This document shows, piece by piece, positions 53,388 to 64,000 of a stretch of DNA of 64,000 nt. Below the pieces are notes generated by a model. That model saw only the letters and a program-made list of their open reading frames with translations, was not told the DNA's origin and did no database searches. Positions within the stretch are counted from its first letter, which is position 1. Every line of letters starts with the position of its first letter. Source of the DNA: Adineta vaga (taxonomy: Eukaryota > Rotifera); NCBI GenBank assembly GCA_021613535.1, contig CP075492.1, positions 3,534,001-3,598,000 on the forward strand, read 5' to 3'. The translations under genes and the position numbers were made by a program.

Positions 53388-55103
53388 CTAACTTTGTATA
53401 TCGCTCTGTTGAAGACGCAGAATATTAAATTTTTGTATTCGATGATTTCCAGTATCGGCAACCCAAAGATTCCCGTCACGATCGAAAGATAAACCTTGAA
53501 TGTTCTTAAATTGATTTGCCTGATTTCCTTCTCCGTTTCCTCCAATAATAAGACGACCTTCTCGAGATCCTTTCGGCCAACACATAACTCGACAATTTTC
53601 ACGATCAGCTACATAAACATTACGTGAACGATCGACAATAACACCTTGTGGAAAATTCAAATGTTCAAAACCATTTCCTTGACCATTACCACCAGCAACG
53701 ATAGTACCTTCTTTTGCATCTTTCTTCCATTTCATCACACGATGATTCTTTGAGTCTGATATATAAACTGAAAGGTCTTCATCAACAAATATATAACTTG
53801 GATAATCGAGTTGATTTAAACTATTTCCCGTTTTATTTCCACCTGCTACGATTACTGCATCAATATCTCCTTGTTTCAATCGTCTTACTTCATTCTTCAA
53901 TGTATCTGAAGCATAAATATTGCCGTTAATATCCATTGTTAAACCCTGACAATGTATATTTCTAATAATCGGCTCTATTATCTTATTACGACGATCCCAT
54001 CGTATTACTCGACCATGTTGTCGATCACAAATGATAAGTGAATCATTCTTTTCATCAATAATCATTCCTGCTGCACAAAGCAATGGTTTTCGTACGTCTG
54101 CTTCTTCATGAGCGCCAACAATGATATGTCCACTGGGTGCACCATATTTCCATTGAACAATACGATCGTTTAACGAATCTGCAACATAAATCATTTGATC
54201 GTCGTAATTAAAATAAACGCCAAACGGACACGTTAATTGATTTAAATTTTTTCCTGGTCCATTGCCTCCAGCAACAGTTAATCCGTTTTGTTCCCATTGA
54301 GCATTTAACGGGATTTTTATCGTCGAAAACAAATTTTCTAAGATACAAGAAAAAAAATCATTCTCTCTTATACTAAAATATATCTATACACTATAATCAT
54401 TTCTGTTCTGACATTATTTTCTAAACAATGAGTGAAGTATAAATACGGGAGTGAAGAAACAAGTAGACGATATTTATTTTTATTAGACTCTTCTTCGTGA
54501 GAAAGGAAACTACCCAAGACGATAATACTTTGACATGGCATACAATCAGTATTTTATTTTCTCAAAGATAACTAAATCGAAATACTTACCATACGACAAA
54601 GTCATAGATATTTTATTGATTAACGGTCCTGAATGTTCTTGAACAATAACTCGAGATAGATCATAAAGTTTTTCTTTTAGTTTTTCAAGTTCTTCATTTA
54701 ATTTTTGTAGATGTGATTCATGAAAAACTGAAGTTCGACGAATTTTTCTTAATTGATCAGTCAATTTCGATAAATTAAATTTCATTTGATAAATACATTC
54801 ATTTTTAAATCGACCTACATTTTGTCTAAGTATACTTGCTTTTTCACGAATATTTCGAAATGAATCTTCTTCCCATCTATCAATCGATTTCATTAATACA
54901 TTTTCTTCTTCATCAAAATTATATTCATTAAACATGTGTTGAAGAGTATTGCGATTATTTTCAATTACTTCTAATTGTTTACTTAATTCTTCTCGATGTT
55001 CAAAATAATGATTGGGACAAAAATCTTGTGAACATCCAACACATCGATCCACCGAATCGTCTTCACATCTTACACAATGTTCTTCATCATCTGTTGTAGA
55101 CAT
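53388..55103 (-). CDS. B-box / coiled-coil / NHL protein (TRIM-like, no RING)
   Basis: Exons 55103-54590 and 54337-53388 join in frame (donor GTAAGT, acceptor TATCTTAG; the 252-bp intron is long for this window) to 487 residues. A B-box zinc finger lies at about 10-36 (CVRCEDDSVDRCVGC...FCPNHYFEH). A coiled coil follows at about 36-160. The rest is six NHL repeats, a complete propeller: IYVADSLNDRIVQW, LIICDRQHGRVIRW, IYASDTLKNEVRRL, VYISDSKNHRVMKW, VYVADRENCRVMCW and LWVADTGNHRIQKF. NHL propellers bind RNA or proteins. Without a RING it is not expected to be a ubiquitin ligase by itself. Its 3' end is duplicated as a relic at 57170. Confidence 0.88.
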
Positions 55104-55812
55104 GTGTCAATAGGATTAAGTCGATGATACTCACCTTGGATATTTTTACAGATGAAAATGTCTAGAAAACAGACGACTAGGAGAATAACATATATTATTT
55201 TACCTATATTGAGACACAATGAATGTAAAAAAATGATAGAAAAAGTGCGGCAATATTCGAATACTTTTATATCGATATCCGATCACCTTTTTCCCTCATT
55301 GATATTTTTTCTTACTACGAAGAAAAAAGTACAAAACATTTGATCTAAACTCGTTTGTTACGTATGAAAAACAAGTCATTTTTGACGTGCAAGCGAAGAA
55401 CAGTGAAAATGATTACCAATGGTTGATTAATCAAAGATAAAAAGGAAGTGAAATAACGATAAAATTGAGTTAAATGAGTATCATGGATATTACATAGTCC
55501 GAGATTGCTTTTATTTCAAAAAATAACAATGAAGATTCTATGAATTCCTAATATATGATTATACTAATCTTTCAAATCTTATTCATTAGTATCGCCGGTT
55601 ACTTTGAAATCGTTCCTGAAATGTTTCAGGCAAGAGTAACATCTATGTGTTTCAGAAGAGTAGTAATTCATATTATTATCGGACGAAATAAAGTTCTTTT
55701 CAAAATGCAAAATGTTGATTTGTTTTATTTAAAAGATTAATATTTCATCTACAGTTCTGCTGCTGTACATCTAAATCTGTTCGATATGAAGAGAACCAAT
55801 ATTTTTTGTGAG
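55104..55812. other. Intergenic region
   Basis: 5' flank of the NHL gene and 3' flank of vWA copy 1. Short frames only; nothing supported. Confidence 0.45.
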
Positions 55813-56900
55813 TCAATCGGTAGTAGGAGCAACTTCTCCTCCTTCCGGTTCATTGTTAAGATTATCAATTTCTGGAACAATCGCTCCAACTAATGCTTTC
55901 ACGATATAATCACCTCGTGAAAATGGATAATTTTGACCGCGAAATCGTCGAATTCTCTCTCTTTCAGTGAAATAATCGTCTGTAACATCCACATTGACCA
56001 TTCGTCTATCCCATTCAACCAAATAATCAACACAAACAGGATCATCAGTACAGATTAAAAACATTACATGTGTTGTTTCTGTGTTTCGTACATTCACCAT
56101 CAGATGTTCAAGTTCTTCAACGTTTATATTTCCTTTCTTATCAGTTGGAGCACCATCAGTTGCAATAAATAAAAGAACTTTCTTATCTCTTCCACGTCGT
56201 GTTATTGGTAATCGAAAAATATAGCCGAGACTAGCAACTAAGGGTGTGTAGCCACGTGGCGGTACTGTAAACGCTGCGTTGATTGCTTGAGAATCAGTGA
56301 CATCGAGCATCGGTGGACGATTCAGAAAATAAATATCAACACCACTTGAATTAAAAATAACACCGATCTCTAAGACAATTTTAACAATTTCACAAAGTTC
56401 ATCCCAACGAGTGCGATTTGTATCATCAACAGGTGTGTTCATTGAACCAGAATCATCACATAAAATAACGATTTCATAATCATCAAGTAAACAAAGATGA
56501 CGACTTAAGGTTTCTTGTATTTCATATTTTTCAGCTATGCGACGAAGATCATCATCGACTAAAAGATTAGATTGTATGTTAAATGAAACGAATTAATCCT
56601 TGTAACTTACATCGTTTCCTAGGCTGATATGGAATACTTTGTGGAATGGAATAATAAGAATCTGTAAGAGAAGACGGTATTTCTTGACGGAAATCAAGAA
56701 TTGAATATATTTATATTTTAATAAAATCAATATTTACCTGATGTATGTTCCCATGGCGGTTGAATATGAGATCTAAATTTCTCTTCTGATGAAAAATCAC
56801 TATTGTCTAAACGTTGAAATGGACTCCAACGTCCCGATAATTCTTCAGCATATCTCGATCGAGATTGTGTTATTCTCTCATTAATGTTTCGCGATATCAT
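55813..56900 (-). CDS. von Willebrand factor A domain protein, copy 1
   Basis: Three exons: 56900-56738, 56661-56611 and 56558-55813, 319 residues. A 5'-UTR intron acceptor lies just before the ATG (GTTTAG/ATATG). The N-terminal 70 residues are Ser/Arg-rich and disordered. The vWA domain has a full MIDAS: CDDSGSMN (DxSxS), the Thr in GYTPL and the Asp in ATDGAPT. The RRFRGQNYPFSRGDYIVK segment follows, and the tail is acidic. No signal peptide, so intracellular. vWA domains bind partners through a metal ion; the partner is unknown. Exon 2 could instead start at 56682 (acceptor CCGTCAAG), adding seven residues in frame, as in copy 2. Confidence 0.82.
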
Positions 56901-57169
56901 ATCTAAACAATAAAACGCATTACGAAATAAATTGTCTATTCGTCGAATCTTTCAAAAAATCACGTTGCGAGAAAAAAAACCTTCGGCTTTACGATATATA
57001 TTGGTATGCTTTATAAGTTAACGATTATTTTTCGTTCTGTACCTCCGTTTTGCATTTATCATTAACGAATGTTAATGCTTTTATCGACTATTGTTTAAAA
57101 AACAATGTGAGATAAAAACGTCATTGATGTCGATGTGAATAACTTTAGTAATGAGATTAAAAGTAATAT

Positions 57170-57370
57170 AGACAGACAACTATAGTCGAATGTTGTAAGA
57201 GCTTTAATTCGCAATATCATAGGGATAGATGTGTTTTGTATGTAGCATAACTGTGGCTTCTATCATTATCAAATTTTTGAAATCGATGATTTCCAGAATC
57301 AGACATCCAAAGATTCCCGTCACGATCTAATTTTAATTTTTTTAAATTCTATAAATGATTAGTCTGGAAA
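57170..57370 (-). pseudogene. Relic of an NHL-protein gene 3' end
   Basis: Similar to 53215-53510: GAAATCGATGATTTCCAGAATC, AGACATCCAAAGATTCCCGTC and the flank ATAGTCGAATGTTGTAAGAG all have counterparts in and after the last NHL repeat. The last-blade codons are recognisable but the frame is lost after the CACGATC sequence. Confidence 0.7.
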
Positions 57371-57889
57371 CACGATTACTGAACTGATGGGCAGTTTGAT
57401 TTGCAGCAAATTCAAACTGATAGTATCGTCTTACTTCGAAAAAATGTCATTATATGCAAGATATTAGGTGTATTAAAACCAATGAAACAATATCGAATTT
57501 ACTGACAAGACTTAGATATTGATTTTATCGCAAAATCATATAACTCATCATATGGATAAATTTGAATTTTCTTTTTCACATAAATCATTGGCCAATGCAA
57601 AGGTTTACGTTAATTGTGCAGATATAGACAAATATAACAAATAAAATAATCGTATCGAATAACATATTATATACGACATCTTTTCTATGAATGACATATG
57701 TGATGAGTCATACTCGAGCATTTTTTTGTCAAGAAAAGAAAAACACACGTCATGTGCCTGCGTAATCAGTTATTGCACATGAAGTGACAAAGATGATGTA
57801 TTTTTGTTCTAGATCGATGAATCATTCTCAAAGAGAATTAAGTTCTACAAAAGAACGATATTCATTTATATAGATAGAATTTCTTTTTA

Positions 57890-59014
57890 ATGTCTCCACG
57901 TCAAGTATCCAGTTTTCGATGGAATGGTAGTCAATGGATTACGTTCAATGCATCTTCTAATATAAATGAAGAGAAAACAACGAATGAAACGATTCGTATA
58001 GCGACATTAAATATACTTGCCGATTGTTTTCCATGGTTTATTGAAACAGTTGTACGAAGTAGTGAAAGATTGGAATGGTTATGTAACGGTATTATTAATC
58101 TTAATCCAACTATACTTGGTTTAAATGAAGTATCTCCAAATGTATTGCAACGATTACAACAATGTCCATTTATTCGAGAAAATTATTTTATTACCGAATG
58201 TTTCGATGAAAATGCCGATGGAAAGTGTGTTAATGGACTCTTATTACCACATGGATGTATACTTTTAAGTAAATTACCATTTTACGAAGTATTTGCAGTT
58301 CCTTTTACCGGTAAAAGACGTGAAGCTGTGATTGGAAAAGTTCAATTTGGTAAAGATTTCGTATATTTTTGTACTCATCATACGACTGCACGGCAAGGAA
58401 CGAAAAATGCACAATTACGATCTAGACAAATACGTGAAGTCATTGATGTTTTACAACCACTTGGATCTCCATTTGTGATTATGGGTGATTTAAATCTTTA
58501 TCATCAGTTTGAAGATGCAATCATAATTGACAATCAACTTATTGATGCATGGGCACAAACACATTTTTCTCATATTCATCCATTCAATGATGGTGATGAA
58601 GGATATACATTTGATGCGGTCAAAAATACTCTTATTCCTTATTATGTTCCTGGTAATTGTCGACAAATGCGACTTGATCGAATACTTTTTTCTCATGGAT
58701 TTCCTGCATTTGCCATAGCACCGTGTAAGCTATGGGCAAATGAACCGATTCAAACTGGAAATTATCTCTTTCCAAGTGATCATTTTGGACTTTGTATTGA
58801 TGTTGTCGTTACAAAAACTGATAATAATAGGGAAATGATTTCATTAAGTGAATCTGATCCATCCACTAATGAAATTCTTTCTCGTAATGCACAAAACAAT
58901 AGTGATGAACTACCTAATCGTCTTGGAATTGTACGAAAAACAATGGCATATACATCACATCTCGTTTGGCTTGGAGCGACTACTCTTGGTCTGAAACAGA
59001 CAACTCCAGACTAA
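57890..59014 (+). CDS. Endonuclease/exonuclease/phosphatase-fold enzyme, TDP2-like
   Basis: Intronless 374-residue ORF. Catalytic motifs of the EEP fold in order: IATLNILAD (Asn), LGLNEV (metal-binding Glu), CTHHTTARQGT, IMGDLNLYHQ (Asp and Asn) and SDHFGL (Asp and His). The pattern of GDLNL, then DAWAQTH, YTFDAV and RLDRILFS matches tyrosyl-DNA phosphodiesterase 2 and relatives, which free 5' DNA ends from topoisomerase II adducts. A hydrophobic patch near the C-terminus (LVWLGATTLGL) is atypical. The DNA-repair role is inferred; other members cleave phospholipids or RNA. It lies between the two vWA copies, on the opposite strand. Confidence 0.78.
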   Translation: MSPRQVSSFRWNGSQWITFNASSNINEEKTTNETIRIATLNILADCFPWFIETVVRSSERLEWLCNGIINLNPTILGLNEVSPNVLQRLQQCPFIRENYFITECFDENADGKCVNGLLLPHGCILLSKLPFYEVFAVPFTGKRREAVIGKVQFGKDFVYFCTHHTTARQGTKNAQLRSRQIREVIDVLQPLGSPFVIMGDLNLYHQFEDAIIIDNQLIDAWAQTHFSHIHPFNDGDEGYTFDAVKNTLIPYYVPGNCRQMRLDRILFSHGFPAFAIAPCKLWANEPIQTGNYLFPSDHFGLCIDVVVTKTDNNREMISLSESDPSTNEILSRNAQNNSDELPNRLGIVRKTMAYTSHLVWLGATTLGLKQTTPD

Positions 59015-59483
59015 CTAACTAACTTGTTAATATATGTCGATTTATTTCACTTTTTCTTTATACGTAACAATTGAGTATAAATCAGAATAAAACAGATAAA
59101 TGTCATGAGAATTTGATACAAAAATTGTCGTAGAAGAAGTACAAAGAAACTGCGATGAATCTGCTGTCGATAATAATATTTCACTTGTCGATTTCGTAGT
59201 ACTAGATGAATTACTTCAATCTTTTAGTGGTTTTTATTCTCGAGCGAAACGATAAGTATCGAATATATTGAGGCAGAAGAGAACAACAAAGTATAAGATC
59301 TGTTTGTCATGTATTTTGTAGAAATCATCGATTATTCTTTTATTTATTATCGAGATATTGAAAACGTAGAGAAATATATACCCACACTCTTTCTAAATCG
59401 ATCCAAGAAACATCAATAATCAATAAAACATTTTTTTCTAAAGCTACACAATTCATTTTATGTAAAACGAATGTTTTTGTGAA

Positions 59484-60569
59484 TCAATCGACAGTAGGAG
59501 CAACTTGTTCGGCCGGTTCATCATCAAGATTATCAATTTCTGGAACAATCGCTCCAACTAATGCTTTCACGATATAATCACCTTTTGAAAATGGATAATT
59601 TTGACCACGAAATCGTCGAATTCTCTCTCTTTCAGTGAAATAATCGTCTGTAACATCCACATTGACCATTCTTCTATCCCATTCAACCAAATAATCAACA
59701 CAAACAGGATCATCAGTACAGATTAAAAACATTACATGTGTTGTTTCTGTGTTTCGCACATTCACCATCAGATGTTCAAGTTCCTCAACGTTTATATTTC
59801 CTTTCTTATCAGTTGGTGCACCATCAGTTGCAATAAATAAAAGAACTTTCTTGTCTCTTCCACGTTGTGTTATTGGTAATCGAAAAATATAGCCGAGACT
59901 AGCAACTAAGGGTGTGTAACCATGTGGTGGTTCCGCAAATGCTGCGTTGACTGTTTGAGGATCAGTCACATTGGGCATCGGTGGGCGATTAAGAAAATAA
60001 ATATCAACACCACTTGAATCAAAAACAACACCGATCTCTAAGACAATTTTAACAATTTCACAAAGTTCATCCCAACGAGTGCGATTTGTATCATCAACAG
60101 GTGTGTTCATTGAACCAGAATCATCACATAAAATAACGATTTCATAATCATCAAGTAAACAAAGATGACGACTTAAGGTTTCTTGTATTTCATATTTTTC
60201 AGCTATGCGACGAAGATCATCATCGACTAAAAGATTAGATTGTATGTTAAATGAAACGAATTAATCCTTGTAACTTACATCGTCTTCTAGGTTGATATGG
60301 AATACTTTGAGGAACGGAATGAAAAGAATACGTGAGAGGAGTTGGTATTTCTTAAGAAAAATTCAATAAGAAATCGAGAACTTTTCTCATTAAAAACGAT
60401 ATTTACCTGATGTTTGTTCGCCTGCTGGTTGAACCGGATGTTTGGGTTCTACATCTGATGAAAAATCACTATTATTTAAATCGTCAGTAGATTCTGATCC
60501 TCTTGTTGATTCTCGAGCATAAGTCGATCGAGATAGTCTTATTCTCTCATTAATTTCACGAGATTCCAT
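59484..60569 (-). CDS. von Willebrand factor A domain protein, copy 2
   Basis: Exons 60569-60407, 60350-60279 and 60226-59484 give 325 residues, paralogous to 55813-56900 and nearly identical through the vWA domain. The MIDAS is intact (DDSGSMN, GYTPL, TDGAPT). The N-terminal region and exon 2 have diverged most (SRSTYARESTRG and EIPTPLTYSFHS). The acceptor used in copy 1 (CTTACAG) has changed here to CTCACG, so splicing must use the upstream CTTAAG site, extending exon 2 by 21 bases in frame. High conservation of exon 3 with drift elsewhere suggests selection on the domain or recent gene conversion. Confidence 0.82.
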
Positions 60570-62130
60570 ATCTAAACATTAAAATAGTATCCATTCAGTC
60601 TACCATGAAAGCATGTGTAAAAGAAAAATGAATACCTCAGGTATATTATGTGTATTGTCGTTTACAAACTGCTGAGTTTATACGTCAGATGTAAATTTTT
60701 TTTTCGTCCTGTTCTTCCGTTTTCTCATCATTTTCATTCATTGATGTAAAAACTTGTTTTTATTTCGGTTTTTAATGTCTATGTAAATGAATTTTTGATG
60801 AATGGGAAGTAAAAACTTATTTTTAAACTAATAAAGCAATCATAATTTTGCTCATCTTGAAAATTTTGTAGTTTTTTAATTAATGAGAAACAAATTGTTA
60901 TTTTTCTTTTGACCTATTATCAAAAATCTAATGCGTACACATTTGCTAAATTTAATAGACGCCATTTATATCTCATTAACAACAGACGCGTAAACATAAA
61001 AATACGCAATACTAGAAATTCATATCATTCAAAATAAAGAACAATAATTGTTTTTGTCTTTCTAATGGCTCTCTTTACAAGTTGTTCGACAGTATTATAA
61101 AAAAATGTGACCAGATCGTCTGAAAGAGCTCATAGTATGGCGTCTCTCCTGATTATTTGCGTTTATTAAAATACAATATAACATTACATGTTGTTTACCC
61201 CTAGGGAAAACCTAAAAAATCATATATTTTATATAATATCGTTTTTTTTCTTCTTGTAATATAACATAAAAACAAATCGAATAGAATATTTTGTGATATA
61301 TTAATTTTATTGATCATTTGCTAATGAATGCGAGTGCATGCAGCTGTAGCGATAGATTGACTTTAATCGTAAAAAGATCATCCAACAATGGTATTTGTTC
61401 AACTTTTTATTGCAGTTCTGTTTATTCATAGATATTTAGTAGTGCTCATTTCTTCAAAAGTCATGACTATAAACTGCACACACTGATTCAGAAAAAACCT
61501 GATAACGATAATTTTAGACGGGTATGTGCAAATGCATCTTTTCCAATTTCTATCTATCTTCGAGTAGTCTCAATCATCACCCATACACCCTCAAGGTCGA
61601 TCATCTAATGAGAATTCAATTACATCACAACAACTAATTATTTGAAAGCGAAATAGATATATAGAGCGACACGTATCGTCAAAATGAATTTGATTGATGT
61701 ATGGAACAATTTATTCTTTATTAATTTCAATTAACTATCGAGAAAAAACATATTGGTAAAAAATAAGAAATAACTATTGTCAGTTAGAAACTAATTTCAC
61801 GTCAAAACAAAGTGTAAAATGAAGTGAATATAGACCAATGACGTAACTTATAATTTATTTTCTATTCTATATCTATTTCCAATTCAATCCATTTATGCAT
61901 TAGATCCGAAATGGACTAGACGAAATCAGATTGAATTAATCATGAAAATTCATTTGAAGAAGATGATTTAACTGTGAATAGACCAATCGAGTTGGTCTAG
62001 TCTATTTGAAACATCAAGTGAGAATGATTTTTTTTTCAAGTGCAATTTTTTAAATAACCATAAAACCAAAATAATGAAAATTTGTCAATAAAAACCATTC
62101 GATTTCTTCATTTTTCTTATTTTTAGAAAA
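60570..62130. other. Intergenic region
   Basis: AT-rich, 1.5 kb between divergent genes. Contains one minus-strand copy of the dispersed CTTGAGGGTG motif (61571-61597). No gene seen. Confidence 0.5.
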
Positions 62131-63342
<1,212 letters not shown>

Positions 63343-64000
63343 ATTTTTTCATTCCAACGCGATATTGTACTTATACATTTTTCTTTTTGACTCTATGTAC
63401 ATCTTCTTATTTCTCTTTCTCATCAGTATATTTTTTCGTGTCTTTCTTTTCGTTCAAATATCTATCTATATATGGTATGTGTATATGTTAGGTTCATTTT
63501 GTTAGTCAGATAATAAAAGATCGTGTGAAGAACGTTCGTAAGAATTGATTATTGTTTTGATATGAATAATGGTAACGAATAGTTTTATTCACGATTGAAT
63601 TTGACTCAAGTACCGAAGAAACTTGTAGAAACATTGATTATTAGTCATTCTCATGTCTTTATCTGTTTTTATTCTGAACTACCTTGATCGTTTAAAAAGA
63701 CTATTACACATATTCGCTCTCTCTCTCTCTCTCAGAAAATGTACTTTTGTATTAAAGAAACCATTGTATTACTTGTATGTTCTACTTTCGATGCCAAACA
63801 AAAAGCACAGTAGCATGTTCGATCTGTATCTTCATTGTATTTGAATTAATAAATCTTATTATAAAAAAACAATTGTTAGGCTTCAATTTCAAGCTTAACG
63901 AACATATAAATTACATATGTCAGTAATATATCGTATAGCATAATTGAAATGAAACCTTCACGTCATTCACGAGCAAATATGGTGAATTATTTTCTCCATA
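63343..64000. other. 3' flank of the kinase gene
   Basis: Includes a CT microsatellite at 63717-63733 and an AATAAA near 63846. No further gene recognised before the window ends. Confidence 0.5.

Noticed and set aside
57890-59014. LINE-derived endonuclease domain
   Set aside because: Has EEP motifs but no reverse transcriptase or repeat context; the spacing fits TDP2-like host enzymes.

Overview
The window is nuclear DNA of a small-genome, AT-rich invertebrate. Genes are split by short GT-AG introns, mostly 45-80 bp (48 bp at 43856-43903, 44 bp at 49490-49533). Gene content (7TM receptors, NHL, kelch and ankyrin proteins, a metazoan-type beta-tubulin and a CK1 delta/epsilon kinase) shows an animal. 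The very short introns, many lineage-specific 7TM receptors, gene relics and one decayed family (37.6-38.1 kb) that I associate with rotifers suggest a bdelloid rotifer. That placement is an inference from style and content, not proven here.

Layout. 0.2-4.4 kb: a four-exon DEDDh exonuclease, an intronless 7TM receptor, and a GTPase with a coiled coil and CaaX box. 4.4-8.0 kb: gene-poor, one possible small two-exon gene. 8.2-9.0 kb: a secreted protein with two tandem defensin-like (CS-alpha-beta) cysteine domains. 9.17-14.83 kb: a full-length two-ORF LINE between 14-bp target-site duplications, with a hairpin-rich 3' UTR. 15-18.4 kb: a 2OG-Fe(II) oxygenase, a single-pass membrane protein and a kelch-repeat gene. 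18.9-20 kb: a decayed membrane beta-propeller-like gene. 20.3-22.5 kb: ovoA (ovothiol synthase). 23.2-32.9 kb: two head-to-tail paralogues of about 1,550 residues each (LDLa and EGF repeats joined to a 7TM domain), with an intron-containing tRNA-Ser between them and the relic of a third copy upstream. 34-36.8 kb: another 7TM receptor and a CaaX-tailed protein. 37.6-38.1 kb: pseudogene. 38.8-40 kb: type II transmembrane serine protease. 40.4-43.3 kb: urea transporter whose frame runs, through a frameshift in an A-run, into ankyrin repeats. 43.4-46.2 kb: a methyltransferase and an eight-exon beta-tubulin. 46.3-53 kb: sparse, with a tubulin relic, a small hydrophilic ORF, an Ala-rich secreted protein, two related 7TM relics and a 225-bp tandem duplication. 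53.4-60.6 kb: a duplicated NHL + vWA block with a TDP2-like phosphodiesterase gene inside. 62.1-63.3 kb: a CK1 delta/epsilon kinase without the regulatory tail.

No operon logic is visible; this is ordinary eukaryotic gene organisation. The strongest theme is local duplication followed by decay: LDLa/EGF-7TM copies, the NHL-vWA block, tubulin and 7TM relics. The items most worth follow-up are the urea-transporter/ankyrin fusion, the double defensin, the apparently young LINE with a stem-loop 3' UTR, and the giant LDLa/EGF-7TM receptor pair. Spliced models were built by eye from GT/AG sites with reading frame as the test; they have not been checked against RNA.
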